Source: Hyphomicrobiales bacterium (lineage in GTDB: Bacteria; Pseudomonadota; Alphaproteobacteria; Rhizobiales; Methylopilaceae). From it: a stretch of DNA of 64,000 bases. Of the stretch, positions 16,787-25,305 are shown piece after piece. The translations under genes and the position numbers were made by a program. Location of the stretch: NCBI GenBank assembly GCA_022842205.1, contig JALHQA010000003.1:273833-337832 (forward strand). The letters are read 5' to 3'. Each line of letters opens with the position of its first letter. Position 1 is the stretch's first letter. The notes beneath the pieces were generated by a model. It did no database searches. It worked only from the letters and a program-made list of their open reading frames with translations, and was not told the origin of the DNA.

Positions 16787-17464
16787 CTAGATCTGCGCTG
16801 CCGCGTCGTCGTCCTCGGTGCGCCGCCGGCGCGTGTCACCGATCAGCCTGTTGAATGCGGACAACACGGGCCCCACCGCCTTCTGCACCATGTCGCCGGT
16901 TTCCACCATTCGCTCCGCACGACGAAGCTGCTTGTCGAGATCGCGCATCGTTTTCGTGAGATCCGGGTCGTCGTCGTCGAGAAACGTGCCAAGCACATTC
17001 GCGAAGATGACGGCCAGACCCTGCGCTTTGAGCGCGGCATAGGGACCGCTGTCCTTGATGCCGGCGGCGGCAAGCATCCACTGCGCCGAATTGACCTCGA
17101 CCTTGTTCCACGACGTCGCCGCCAGCGGATCGGTCATCAGCCCGCGCCGCGCGCTGCGCACCGCCGCCTTGTAGGGCTTCAGCGCTTCGAAGCGCCGCAT
17201 CATCACGTCGAACAGCCGTTCGCGCGCAACCTGCCCTTCGATCTCCTCCGGCGCTGGCTTGAGCACCTCCTGGTCGATGCGCTTGGCAAATCCGCCAAGC
17301 ACGGCGCCCTTGGAAGGAAACGCGCCGCGGAGCTCGGCGAGGCTCACACCGGCCTTGGCGGCGATGTCCTGCAATGAAATGTCCGTCCATTCCCGGTCGG
17401 CGAGAAGTTCAAGAAGGGCGTCAATAGCCTGATCCTGCACGGAATTCTTCGGTTTCGCGTTCAC
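16787..17464 (-). CDS. TetR-like regulator with COQ9-like C-terminal half
   Basis: The 225-aa protein has an N-terminal helix-turn-helix of TetR type (TDISLQDIAAKAGVSLAELRGAFPSKGAVL, about residues 28-58). The helical C-terminal part, with RERLFDVMMRRFEALKPYKAA and an acidic DDDDPDL segment, resembles COQ9-family proteins. The start is GTG at 17464 with GGAGA about nine bases upstream; a much longer frame through the upstream region is antisense noise. It could be a DNA-binding repressor or a lipid-binding COQ9 relative; sequence alone does not decide. It sits between a DUF6498 membrane protein and csaA. Confidence 0.75.
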   Translation of the reverse strand: MNAKPKNSVQDQAIDALLELLADREWTDISLQDIAAKAGVSLAELRGAFPSKGAVLGGFAKRIDQEVLKPAPEEIEGQVARERLFDVMMRRFEALKPYKAAVRSARRGLMTDPLAATSWNKVEVNSAQWMLAAAGIKDSGPYAALKAQGLAVIFANVLGTFLDDDDPDLTKTMRDLDKQLRRAERMVETGDMVQKAVGPVLSAFNRLIGDTRRRRTEDDDAAAQI

Positions 17465-17532
17465 GGCATGGGTCTCCCACGGGGTTGCCCTCAATCTAGG
17501 GCGTCTCGCGGCCGGAGCAAACCGCCCTGAGA

Positions 17533-18189
17533 TCAGGTCGCCACGGCCTTTGGAGAGGGCTCGCGCCGGCGCCGGTTCAGGATGAGATCGATAACCGTCT
17601 TCACCGCGACCAGGATGCCCGCAGCATGCTGCTTTTCGAACATGGCGAGAATCCATCCGCCGGTGAGTATCGTCAGATGCATGATGACGATCCGGCGATA
17701 AAGCGCCGCGATCGGCGAGGACGAGCGGATATTCGTGTCGAAGGGCGATACCGCGCTCGCCCTCCCGGCCGGCGAAAGCAGATCGAACAGCAGCAATGCG
17801 CCCTGCGTCACGAATGTAACGGCAAGCGGCACCCACAATCCGTTGCCGATGATCAGTTCCTGGATGAAATCTCCGGGACCATGAACGCGGTCCTTCCATG
17901 GTCCGGCGAACAGGTTCCAGAGAAACGCCATATGCGCGGCCATGAAGATCGCGACATTCACCATGAGCAGCAGAGTCCGGAAGCCGCGGCCTGCCTTCCG
18001 CGACGGCCGCTCCATGTTCTGGTCCGGAAACGGCGCTGGTCGGAACGTCATCTCGATCGCGGTCCAGAAACCGATGACCGCGGTCTCGCACCAGTACAGG
18101 ACGAGAAGTTCGAACGCGTCCCATCCCCAGAACGCAATGCCGAGCAACGGCACAAGATTTGAGCCGATCAGGAAAAGCGCCGGGATCAT
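17533..18189 (-). CDS. DUF6498-type integral membrane protein
   Basis: The 218-aa protein has about five hydrophobic helices (starting near residues 3, 20, 60, 100 and 160). It carries the family-like segment WGWDAFELLVLYWCETAVIG at residues 21-40 and a short basic C-terminus (NRRRREPSPK). It lies nine bases downstream of proC on the same strand, so the two probably share a transcript. No biochemical role is known to me for this family. Confidence 0.7.
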   Translation of the reverse strand: MIPALFLIGSNLVPLLGIAFWGWDAFELLVLYWCETAVIGFWTAIEMTFRPAPFPDQNMERPSRKAGRGFRTLLLMVNVAIFMAAHMAFLWNLFAGPWKDRVHGPGDFIQELIIGNGLWVPLAVTFVTQGALLLFDLLSPAGRASAVSPFDTNIRSSSPIAALYRRIVIMHLTILTGGWILAMFEKQHAAGILVAVKTVIDLILNRRRREPSPKAVAT

Positions 18190-18198
18190 GTACGGACG

Positions 18199-19032
18199 TT
18201 AGCCGCGACCGAGTTCGCGCGAGCGCTGGGCGGCCGCATGAACGGCCTGGTTCATCAGCCATTCGAGGCCATCGGGCGCCATCAGGATTTCGAGCGCCGC
18301 CGCGGTCGTACCGCCTTGCGACGTCACGTTCTTGCGCAGCACTTCGGGCGTGAGATCGGAGCGATGCATCAGTTCCCCGGCGCCGCTTACCGTCGCGCGA
18401 GCCAGTTTCGCCGCGAGATCCGGCGGCAGCCCCGCCTTCACGCCCGCCTGCGCCATCGCCTCGGCGAGATAGAACACATAGGCCGGGCCCGAGCCGGACA
18501 CGGCCGTCACCGCATCCATCAGGTTCTCGTCGCCGATCCAGGCCACTTCGCCCGCCGCTTCCATCAGGCGGGCGGCGAAGGCCTTCTGTTCCGGGAGAAC
18601 CTCGGCGTTGGGTGCCATCACCGTCACGCCGCGCCCGATCGCGGCCGGCGTGTTCGGCATGGCGCGGATAATGGCGGTGCGCGGCGGAAGACCGGCATCC
18701 AGCGCGCCAAGCGTCGCGCCGGCCAGAATGGAAATGACCAGCGTGCCCTTGCCGACATGCAGCGAGATCGCCGCCAGCGCCGGCTTGAGGATTTGCGGCT
18801 TCACCGCCAGCATCACGATCCGCGGCTCGGGCATCGCGGACGGGTTGAGCGGGATCGAGCGCTTGTCGAGTTCGGCCTTCAACTCGGGCGTAGGCTGCGG
18901 ATCGACGACGTAGAGCAGGCCCGGATCGACGCCCATGCGCAGCCAGCCCTGCAGCATCGCGCTGCCCATCTTGCCAGCGCCGACGAGCAGCAGCGGTCCG
19001 GGCAGAACGAGCGAAGATTTGCGGTCGGTCAT
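18199..19032 (-). CDS. proC: Pyrroline-5-carboxylate reductase
   Basis: ProC performs the last step of proline synthesis, reducing pyrroline-5-carboxylate with NAD(P)H in the cytosol. The 277-aa protein has the Rossmann start LLLVGAGKMGSAMLQGWL at residues 14-31. It also has the substrate-site signature VSGSGPAYVFYLAEAMAQAG near residue 165 and ARATVSGAGEL near 205. Length and motifs are standard. Neighbours on the same strand are a ubiK-like gene upstream and a DUF6498 gene downstream. Confidence 0.95.
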   Translation of the reverse strand: MTDRKSSLVLPGPLLLVGAGKMGSAMLQGWLRMGVDPGLLYVVDPQPTPELKAELDKRSIPLNPSAMPEPRIVMLAVKPQILKPALAAISLHVGKGTLVISILAGATLGALDAGLPPRTAIIRAMPNTPAAIGRGVTVMAPNAEVLPEQKAFAARLMEAAGEVAWIGDENLMDAVTAVSGSGPAYVFYLAEAMAQAGVKAGLPPDLAAKLARATVSGAGELMHRSDLTPEVLRKNVTSQGGTTAAALEILMAPDGLEWLMNQAVHAAAQRSRELGRG

Positions 19033-19152
19033 GGTGCGGGCCGGCCCCTTCCGGGCGATTCGAAACTCAAGGAACTATAGCCCCGACCGCGCAAGGCTGA
19101 AAAGCCGTGCGAACGGGCACGGGTAAGTACGCCTGGAATAAGGAAAATCGAG

Positions 19153-19428
19153 CTACTTGCCGCCCTTGCTGGCGGTGAAGGCGGCAATCTGGGCCTCAAG
19201 AGCCTCGACACGGGCCGCGAGCCTCTCGCTCTCCGCGCGGGCGTTGGAGGCCAGATCCCTTGCCGCCTCGAACTCCTCGCGCTTCACGAGATCGAGATCG
19301 CCGAGGATGCGCTCGGCCTGATTCTTCACGATAACGTCGATCTCGCGCTTCACATTGTCCGCAACCCCGGCGGCGTCGGTCATGATTTTACCGAGTCCGT
19401 CGAACAGGCGGTTGGTTGTCTGGGTCAT
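19153..19428 (-). CDS. UbiK/BMFP-type accessory factor
   Basis: This small helical protein of 91 aa starts MTQTTNRLFDGLGKIMTDAA and carries the core KREIDVIVKNQAERILGDLDLVKREEF. A coiled coil follows (RVEALEAQI). The layout is that of the BMFP/UbiK family (DUF526), which in enterobacteria helps the late, cytosolic steps of ubiquinone synthesis with UbiJ. I chose the ATG at 19428 over a codon 48 bases upstream because the family starts here. It diverges from lgt. Confidence 0.85.
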   Translation of the reverse strand: MTQTTNRLFDGLGKIMTDAAGVADNVKREIDVIVKNQAERILGDLDLVKREEFEAARDLASNARAESERLAARVEALEAQIAAFTASKGGK

Positions 19429-19522
19429 GGCATGTGTCTCCGCCCGTGCTGGACAAATCTGACATGGCAATCGCATATCGCGCTTTCAAGGAAAAGTGTC
19501 CCCCACGCTCCTTCAGAGGTCC

Positions 19523-20335
19523 ATGCCCCTTCTGGCGATCCCCTTCCCCATGATCGACCCCGTGGCCGTCTCGATCGGCCCGTTTGCGATCCGCTGGTAT
19601 GCCCTGTCCTACGTGACCAGCCTCATTCTTGGCTGGTGGCTGGCGCGGACGCTGTGCCGCCACGAGGAGCTCTGGGGCCGCACCCCGCCGCTCGACGATC
19701 GGGGAACCGACGATTTCCTGCTCTACATGGCCGTCGGCATCGTGCTCGGCGGCCGCCTCGGTTACGTGCTGTTCTACAATCCGGCCTATTACCTCTCGAA
19801 CCCGCTGGAAGCCCTGGCGCTCTGGCATGGCGGCATGTCGTTCCATGGCGGCCTCATCGGCTGCATCCTCGCCCTGTGGGTTCTCGCGCGCCGCAACGGC
19901 CGCAGCATTTTCGAACTGTTCGACCTCGCCGCCGCCGTCACGCCGATCGGCCTGTTCTTCGGCCGCATCGCCAATTTCGTGAACGGCGAACTCTGGGGCC
20001 GCGTTGCCGATGTGCCGTGGGCGATGGTGTTTCCGGATGCCGGGCCCGAACCGCGCCATCCGAGCCAGCTCTATCAGGCGGCGCTTGAAGGCGCGCTGAC
20101 CTTTGCCATCCTGATGCTGGTCGTCCGCGCCGGCGGGCTGAAACGCCCCGGCCTCGTCTCCGGCGTGTTCCTTGTGCTCTATGGCACGTTCCGCATCGTC
20201 GGCGAGCATTTCCGCCAGCCCGACGCGCATATCGGCTTTCTCGCCGGAGGACTGACGATGGGAATGCTATTGTCCTTACCGATGATCCTGCTCGGTGCCG
20301 CGTTCCTCTGGCGCGCGCGCAAGGTGGCGGCATGA
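19523..20335 (+). CDS. lgt: Prolipoprotein diacylglyceryl transferase
   Basis: Lgt attaches diacylglycerol from phosphatidylglycerol to the lipobox cysteine of prolipoproteins in the inner membrane. The 270-aa protein has several membrane helices and the segments RWYALSYVTSLILGWWLA and YMAVGIVLGGRLGYVLFYN. It also shows MSFHGGLIG and the Lgt signature GRIANFVNGELWGR near residue 148. The ATG at 19523 follows GAGG and matches the family N-terminus better than the GTG 27 bases upstream. The stop overlaps the next gene by four bases. Confidence 0.95.
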   Translation: MPLLAIPFPMIDPVAVSIGPFAIRWYALSYVTSLILGWWLARTLCRHEELWGRTPPLDDRGTDDFLLYMAVGIVLGGRLGYVLFYNPAYYLSNPLEALALWHGGMSFHGGLIGCILALWVLARRNGRSIFELFDLAAAVTPIGLFFGRIANFVNGELWGRVADVPWAMVFPDAGPEPRHPSQLYQAALEGALTFAILMLVVRAGGLKRPGLVSGVFLVLYGTFRIVGEHFRQPDAHIGFLAGGLTMGMLLSLPMILLGAAFLWRARKVAA

Positions 20336-21420
20336 CGCCGGTCGAAGCGGAAATCCGCCGCCGCATCGAGGCCGACGGTCCCGTTCCCGTCGCGACGCTG
20401 ATGCAGCTCGCCAACGCACATTATTACGCGACGCGCGATCCGTTCGGCAAAGCCGGCGATTTCATCACCGCGCCCGAGATCAGCCAGGTCTTCGGCGAAC
20501 TCATCGGCCTGTGGTGCGCCGCCGTATGGTCGGTGATGGGACGCCCGAACCCGATCATGCTGGTGGAACTCGGCCCCGGCCGCGGCACGCTGATGGCCGA
20601 TGCGCTCCGCGCGCTGAAGATCGCGCCGGCTTTCCGGGCGGCGCTGCATGTACATCTCGTCGAGACCAGCCCGCTCCTGCGCGCGGCGCAGGAGCGCACG
20701 CTGAAGGACAGCGGGGTTCCCGTCACCTGGCATCACAATATCAGCCAGTTGCCGAAAGGCCCGGCGCTGTTCATAGCGAATGAGTTCTTCGACGCTCTGC
20801 CGGTTCATCATTACGTGCGCCGCGACAAGGGCTGGCACGAGCGTGTGGTCGGCATCGGCCCGGACGGGGCGCTTGCCTTCGGCCTGTCGCCGCACCGCGT
20901 GCCGGACCGCATCGTCCCCGCAAGCCACGAGCACGCCGCGCCGGACAGCATTTCCGAAACCTCGCCCGACTCTTTGCGCATTGCCGCCGCACTGGGCGAG
21001 CGCATCGCCGGCCAGGGCGGCGCTGCACTCATCGTCGACTATGGCTACGACAAGCCGGGAAGCGGCGAGACGCTGCAGGCGCTGCGCGGCCACGCTTTCG
21101 TCGATGCGCTGCAGGAACCCGGCGAATCCGATCTCACCGCCCATGTCGATTTCGTCTCTCTCGCCGATGCGGCGCGGCTCGGCGGCGCTGCCGCGTATGG
21201 ACCGGTGCCGCAGCGCGATTTCCTGCTCGGCCTCGGCATTCTCGAGCGGTCCGCGATGCTGATGCGGCAGGCAACGCTCGAACAGGCGCTCGAGATCGAA
21301 AGCGGCACCGCGCGCCTCACCGACGACAAGCCCACCGGCATGGGTACGCTGTTCAAGGTTCTGGCGCTGTCGCAGCGCAATCTGCCGCCGCCGCCCGGCT
21401 TTACCCCGAAGAACACATGA
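20332..21420 (+). CDS. MidA/NDUFAF7-family SAM-dependent methyltransferase
   Basis: The 362-aa protein has the family start with FGKAGDFITAPEISQVFGEL and the SAM-binding loop VELGPGRGTLMAD near residue 84. LFIANEFFDALPVHHYV lies near 148 and LIVDYGYDKPGSGETLQALR near 233. The mitochondrial relative NDUFAF7 methylates an arginine of a complex I subunit; the bacterial substrate is not established. It overlaps lgt and pgeF by four bases on either side (ATGA), forming a coupled three-gene operon that recurs in many alphaproteobacteria. Confidence 0.9.
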   Translation: MTPVEAEIRRRIEADGPVPVATLMQLANAHYYATRDPFGKAGDFITAPEISQVFGELIGLWCAAVWSVMGRPNPIMLVELGPGRGTLMADALRALKIAPAFRAALHVHLVETSPLLRAAQERTLKDSGVPVTWHHNISQLPKGPALFIANEFFDALPVHHYVRRDKGWHERVVGIGPDGALAFGLSPHRVPDRIVPASHEHAAPDSISETSPDSLRIAAALGERIAGQGGAALIVDYGYDKPGSGETLQALRGHAFVDALQEPGESDLTAHVDFVSLADAARLGGAAAYGPVPQRDFLLGLGILERSAMLMRQATLEQALEIESGTARLTDDKPTGMGTLFKVLALSQRNLPPPPGFTPKNT

Positions 21421-22193
21421 CCGCGCAATTCGTCACCTCGCCATCGCTGGCAGTCCTGCCCGGCGTCCATCATGCCTTCTTCACGCGCGAAGGCGGCGTT
21501 TCGCAGGGTATTTACGCGACGCTGAACGGCGGACGCGGCTCGGCCGACAGCGACGCGCATGTCATCGAAAACCGCCTGCGCATGACGGCGGCGCTTGGCG
21601 TCACGGATGGACGGCTGGCAACGCCGCACCAGATTCATTCCGCGATCACGGTGATCGCCGACGAACCCTGGTCGAAGGGCGAGGCGCCGCAGGCCGATGC
21701 CGTCGTGACGTCCATACCCGGCCTTGCCATCGGCATCGGCACCGCCGATTGCGGCCCCGTGCTGTTCGCCGATCCCGATGCGCGCATTATCGGCGCCGCC
21801 CATGCCGGCTGGAAAGGCGCGCTTGGAGGCATCCTCGGCTCCACCGTCCATGCGATGGAGAAGCTCGGCGCGCGGCGTGGCTCCATCACCGCCGCGCTCG
21901 GCCCGTGCCTGCGAAAGCAAAGTTATGAAGTCGGCGAAGAATTCGTCGCCGCGTTCGAGTCCGCAGATCCCGGCAATGTGCGCTTTTTCGTTCCCGGCGC
22001 GTCGGAAGGCAAAAGCATGTTCGATCTCGGCGGCTATATCGTCAGCCGCCTTCTTGAGCTCGATCTGGCCCGGGTCGAGGATCTCGGTCTGGACACCTAT
22101 GCGGACGAGACCCGCTTCTTCTCCTACCGCCGCGCGACGCACCGCAAGGAGCCGGACTATGGCCGGCTGATCGCGGCCATCGCCCTCGCCTGA
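21417..22193 (+). CDS. pgeF: Peptidoglycan editing factor / multicopper-oxidase-like YfiH protein
   Basis: The 258-aa protein carries the zinc/copper-site motifs of the YfiH family: His in TPHQIHSA near residue 76, Cys in TADCGPVLFAD near 115, His in GAAHAGWKGALGG near 132. PgeF removes L-Ser mistakenly built into peptidoglycan stem peptides; older work described laccase-like or adenosine-metabolising activity. It is the last gene of the lgt-midA-pgeF unit, which links it to envelope assembly. Confidence 0.92.
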   Translation: MTAQFVTSPSLAVLPGVHHAFFTREGGVSQGIYATLNGGRGSADSDAHVIENRLRMTAALGVTDGRLATPHQIHSAITVIADEPWSKGEAPQADAVVTSIPGLAIGIGTADCGPVLFADPDARIIGAAHAGWKGALGGILGSTVHAMEKLGARRGSITAALGPCLRKQSYEVGEEFVAAFESADPGNVRFFVPGASEGKSMFDLGGYIVSRLLELDLARVEDLGLDTYADETRFFSYRRATHRKEPDYGRLIAAIALA

Positions 22194-22257
22194 CGCAACC
22201 CGCATACATACGCTAGGCTTGTACGGTCACGCCGATTCGCTCTGGGGGGCGCTTCCG

Positions 22258-22758
22258 ATGATGGTCACACGGCTCAGCAAGACAGTGTTCGTCGCCTCAA
22301 TCGCCTTCTTCGCCACGCTGGTGGCGTTCGGGAATATCACCGATTACGGGACGAACTGGGCGTTCGTGCAGCACGTTCTGTCCATGGACACGATCTTCCC
22401 GGACTCGACCATCAAATACCGCGCCATCGACAGCACCGCGCTGCAGACCGCGGCCTATATTCTCATCATCGTGGCCGAAACCCTCACCGCCATCCTGTGC
22501 TGGATCGGCGCCTTTCACATGACCGGCCATCTCGGCAGCCCCGCGCAGGCCTTCAACCGCTCGAAAGCCTGGGCCATTGCCGGCCTCAGCCTCGGATTCC
22601 TCGTCTGGCAGGTCGGCTTCATGTCGATCGGCGGCGAATGGTTCGGCATGTGGATGTCGCAGCAGTGGAACGGGGTCGAAGATGCCTTCCGCTTCTTCAT
22701 CACCATCATCGCGGTCCTGATCTTCGTCGTCCTGCCGGACACCGAAACAGCTGCCTGA
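22258..22758 (+). CDS. DUF2165-family membrane protein
   Basis: The 166-aa protein has four predicted membrane helices (near residues 8-28, 62-85, 100-120 and 138-158). Family-like segments are LVAFGNITDYGTNWAFVQHV and SIGGEWFGMWMSQQWNG. It starts at paired ATG codons (22258 and 22261) after GGGGGG. Function is unknown. It stands between pgeF and prs in the same direction but with gaps on both sides, so it is probably its own unit. Confidence 0.8.
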   Translation: MMVTRLSKTVFVASIAFFATLVAFGNITDYGTNWAFVQHVLSMDTIFPDSTIKYRAIDSTALQTAAYILIIVAETLTAILCWIGAFHMTGHLGSPAQAFNRSKAWAIAGLSLGFLVWQVGFMSIGGEWFGMWMSQQWNGVEDAFRFFITIIAVLIFVVLPDTETAA

Positions 22759-22847
22759 CCCCTACTTTGGGGGCGGCTGACGAGCCCAGGCCGTCATAAC
22801 GGTGCAACAATTAACCGCTGTGGCACGGGAGACATTGAGCCAGCCGT

Positions 22848-22881
22848 CTCTGCCTGTTAAGGAGCCGCCTTGCGGGCAGAG
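22848..22881 (+). repeat. Inverted repeat in the prs leader
   Basis: CTCTGCC (22848-22854) and its complement GGCAGAG (22875-22881) flank a 20-base loop, ending 40 bases before the prs start. A frame extends prs by 40 codons through this region but has no family match. The repeat may be a leader hairpin; no regulatory class is recognised. Confidence 0.3.
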
Positions 22882-22921
22882 CCTGGAATGGCTCCAAGCC
22901 CTGGGCCAGGGGAAATTTCGG

Positions 22922-23854
22922 ATGAAGATCGTCGCGGGCAATTCCAACCGTCCGTTGGCCGAGGCGATTGCCGCCTATCTCAAGACCCCGCTCACAAAGG
23001 CCAATGTCCGGCGCTTCGCCGACATGGAAATCTTTGTCGAGATCCTGGAAAACGTTCGCGGCGAGGACGTGTTCGTCGTCCAGTCGACCTCGTTCCCGAC
23101 CAACGATCACCTGATGGAGCTGCTCATCATCATTGATGCGCTCCGCAGGGCGTCGGCGCGCCGCATCACCGCCGTCCTGCCCTATTTCGGCTATGCCCGG
23201 CAGGACCGGAAGGCCGGTCCCCGCACGCCGATCTCGGCCAAGCTGGTCGCAAATCTCATCACCCGCGCCGGCGCCGACCGCGTTCTGACGCTCGACCTGC
23301 ATGCCGGCCAGATCCAGGGCTTTTTCGACATCCCGACGGACAACCTGTTCTCCGCGCCCGCGCTCGTGCGCGACATCCAGCAGAACATCCCGCTCGACAA
23401 TATCGCGGTCATCTCGCCGGACGTCGGCGGCGTCGTGCGCGCCCGCGCCGTCGCCAAGCGCATCGATGCCTCGCTCGCCATCGTCGACAAGCGCCGCGAG
23501 CGGCCGGGCGACAGCGAAGTGATGAATGTCATCGGCGATGTCGAGGGCAAGAACTGCATCCTCGTCGACGACATCGTGGATTCCGGCGGCACGCTGGTGA
23601 ACGCCGCCGAAGCCCTGCTCGAAAAGGGTGCCGAGGGCGTCTACGCCTACATCACCCACGGCGTGCTGTCGGGCGGCGCGGTCGCCCGCATCGCGTCCTC
23701 CAAGCTGAAGGAGCTGGTCCTGACCGATTCCATCCAGCCGACCGAGGCCGTGAAGGTCGCGAAGAACATCCGCTGCATCTCGGTGGCGGAACTGATCGGC
23801 GAGGCTATTGCCCGCACCTCCGAGGAAAAATCGGTCTCCAGCCTGTTCGATTGA
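22922..23854 (+). CDS. prs: Ribose-phosphate pyrophosphokinase
   Basis: Prs makes PRPP from ribose-5-phosphate and ATP, feeding purine, pyrimidine, His, Trp and NAD synthesis. The 310-aa enzyme starts [17 protein letters not shown]. It contains the flexible-loop region [20 protein letters not shown] near residue 90, the signature [18 protein letters not shown] near 127, and the PRPP loop [16 protein letters not shown] near 217. Length is standard. It precedes rplY and pth, the usual order in alphaproteobacteria. Confidence 0.97.
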   Translation: MKIVAGNSNRPLAEAIAAYLKTPLTKANVRRFADMEIFVEILENVRGEDVFVVQSTSFPTNDHLMELLIIIDALRRASARRITAVLPYFGYARQDRKAGPRTPISAKLVANLITRAGADRVLTLDLHAGQIQGFFDIPTDNLFSAPALVRDIQQNIPLDNIAVISPDVGGVVRARAVAKRIDASLAIVDKRRERPGDSEVMNVIGDVEGKNCILVDDIVDSGGTLVNAAEALLEKGAEGVYAYITHGVLSGGAVARIASSKLKELVLTDSIQPTEAVKVAKNIRCISVAELIGEAIARTSEEKSVSSLFD

Positions 23855-23949
23855 GACAATATCCCTAAAATTGCCTCGCCCCCCGTGTTCCGCTATAGGA
23901 ACGCGCGTTACGGCGTCCACACCCTGGAGGTGCGCCGGACTGAAGCCAG

Positions 23950-23967
23950 AGGCCGCCGAGGCGGCCT
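23950..23967 (+). repeat. GC-rich hairpin between prs and rplY
   Basis: AGGCCGCC (23950-23957) is followed after two bases by its complement GGCGGCCT (23960-23967), with only a weak T-containing tail. It lies 22 bases before the rplY start and just upstream of its GGAG ribosome site. It could be a weak terminator for prs or a leader element of the L25 mRNA. Confidence 0.4.
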
Positions 23968-23988
23968 TATTCAATTCTGGAGATTATT

Positions 23989-24669
23989 ATGACCGCGACC
24001 AAGGTTCTCAAGGCCGAGGCGCGCGACCGGAGTGGCAAGGGAGCCGCCCGTGCATTGCGCCGCCAGCAGAAAGTCCCCGCCGTAATCTATGGCGGCAAGC
24101 AGCCGCCCGTCGGCATCGCCCTCAATGGCAACGATATGTATGTCCTGCTGCATGGCGGCGGGTTCATGACGACGCTGTTCGACATCGATGTCGGCGGCAA
24201 GATCGAAAAGGCCATTCCGCGCGATTACCAGCTCGACCCGGTGAAGGACTTCCTCACCCATGTCGACTTCCTGCGCATCACCGAAGATTCGACCATCACC
24301 GTCGAAATTCCGGTCCACTTCATCAATGAAGCGGCCTCGCCGGGTCTCAAGGGCGGCGGCGTGCTCAACGTCGTCGAGCACACAATCGAACTCGCGGTCA
24401 AAGCCACCAACATTCCGAAGTCGATCGACATCGACCTCACCGGCCTCGAAATCGGCGACACGATCCACATTTCCGGCGTCAAGCTGCCGGACGGCGCGAA
24501 GCCGGTGGATCGCAGCGACTTCACGATCGCTTCGATCGCTGCGCCGACCGTCGCCGTCGAAGAGCCCAAGCCGGCCGAAGGCGCCGCTCCTGCCGAAGGT
24601 GCCGCTGCTCCCGCAGCAGGTGCCGCTCCGGCGGCCGCGGGCGACAAGAAGCCCGACGCCAAGAAGTAA
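23989..24669 (+). CDS. rplY: 50S ribosomal protein L25 (general stress protein Ctc type)
   Basis: L25 binds 5S rRNA in the large subunit. This 226-aa version has the N-terminal L25 domain (EARDRSGKGAARALRRQQKV, then VPAVIYGGK). It also has the C-terminal TL5/Ctc domain (residues 100-190, with LTGLEIGDTIHISGVKLPDG) and a low-complexity Ala/Pro/Glu tail ending in lysines (GDKKPDAKK). The long form is normal in alphaproteobacteria. The ribosome site is GGAG, eight bases before the ATG. It is followed 12 bases later by pth. Confidence 0.96.
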   Translation: MTATKVLKAEARDRSGKGAARALRRQQKVPAVIYGGKQPPVGIALNGNDMYVLLHGGGFMTTLFDIDVGGKIEKAIPRDYQLDPVKDFLTHVDFLRITEDSTITVEIPVHFINEAASPGLKGGGVLNVVEHTIELAVKATNIPKSIDIDLTGLEIGDTIHISGVKLPDGAKPVDRSDFTIASIAAPTVAVEEPKPAEGAAPAEGAAAPAAGAAPAAAGDKKPDAKK

Positions 24670-24681
24670 GCGGAGAGCCCG

Positions 24682-25296
24682 ATGCGGCTCTTCGTCGGAC
24701 TCGGCAATCCCGGGCCCCAATATTCTGGCAACCGCCACAATATCGGGTTCATGGCCATCGACCGGATCGCGGCGCGCTGGAACTTTCCGTCCTGGCGCGC
24801 ACGCTTTGCCGGGGAGACGGCCGAGGGCGAGATCGGCGGCGTAAGGACGCTGCTTCTCAAGCCGAAGACCTACATGAACGAATCGGGCCGCTCCGTAGCG
24901 GAAGCGGCCCGTTTCTTCAAAATCCCCCTGCCCGATATTTTCGTCTTCCACGACGAACTGGACCTCGCGCCCGCGAAAGTCCGCGTCAAGACCGGCGGCG
25001 GAAATGCGGGACACAACGGCCTGCGTTCCATCTCACCCGCCATCGGCAACGACTATGCGCGCGTCAGGCTCGGCATCGGCCATCCGGGTGACAAGGATCG
25101 CGTCCATTCGTACGTACTGTCGGACTTCGCCAAGGCCGAACGCGGCTGGGTCGACTGCCTGACGGACGCCATCGCCGACAATGCCGACCTTCTGGCGAAG
25201 GGCGACGTGCCGGGATTCCAGAACAGGATACACACCGCGCTCGAGGCAAAGGGCTTTATCGCGCCCAAAAAGCCCGGCGAGCGCGACGAAGACTAG
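24682..25296 (+). CDS. pth: Peptidyl-tRNA hydrolase
   Basis: Pth recycles tRNA by cleaving peptidyl-tRNA dropped from ribosomes. The 204-aa enzyme begins [20 protein letters not shown], containing the catalytic His 20 and substrate Asn 10. [10 protein letters not shown] lies near residue 61, and the signatures [19 protein letters not shown] and [10 protein letters not shown] near 90-115. It lies between rplY and ychF in a likely operon devoted to translation. Confidence 0.96.
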   Translation: MRLFVGLGNPGPQYSGNRHNIGFMAIDRIAARWNFPSWRARFAGETAEGEIGGVRTLLLKPKTYMNESGRSVAEAARFFKIPLPDIFVFHDELDLAPAKVRVKTGGGNAGHNGLRSISPAIGNDYARVRLGIGHPGDKDRVHSYVLSDFAKAERGWVDCLTDAIADNADLLAKGDVPGFQNRIHTALEAKGFIAPKKPGERDED

Positions 25297-25305
25297 GAAA
25301 AGATC

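Noticed and set aside
17465..18262. N-terminal extension making the TetR-like protein 491 aa
   Set aside because: The extension runs through the DUF6498 gene in another frame and is Arg/Ser-rich; the GTG at 17464 has a ribosome site and begins the helix-turn-helix domain properly.
22802..22921. 40-codon upstream extension of prs
   Set aside because: Homologues start at MKIVAGN; the extension contains the leader inverted repeat and no conserved residues.
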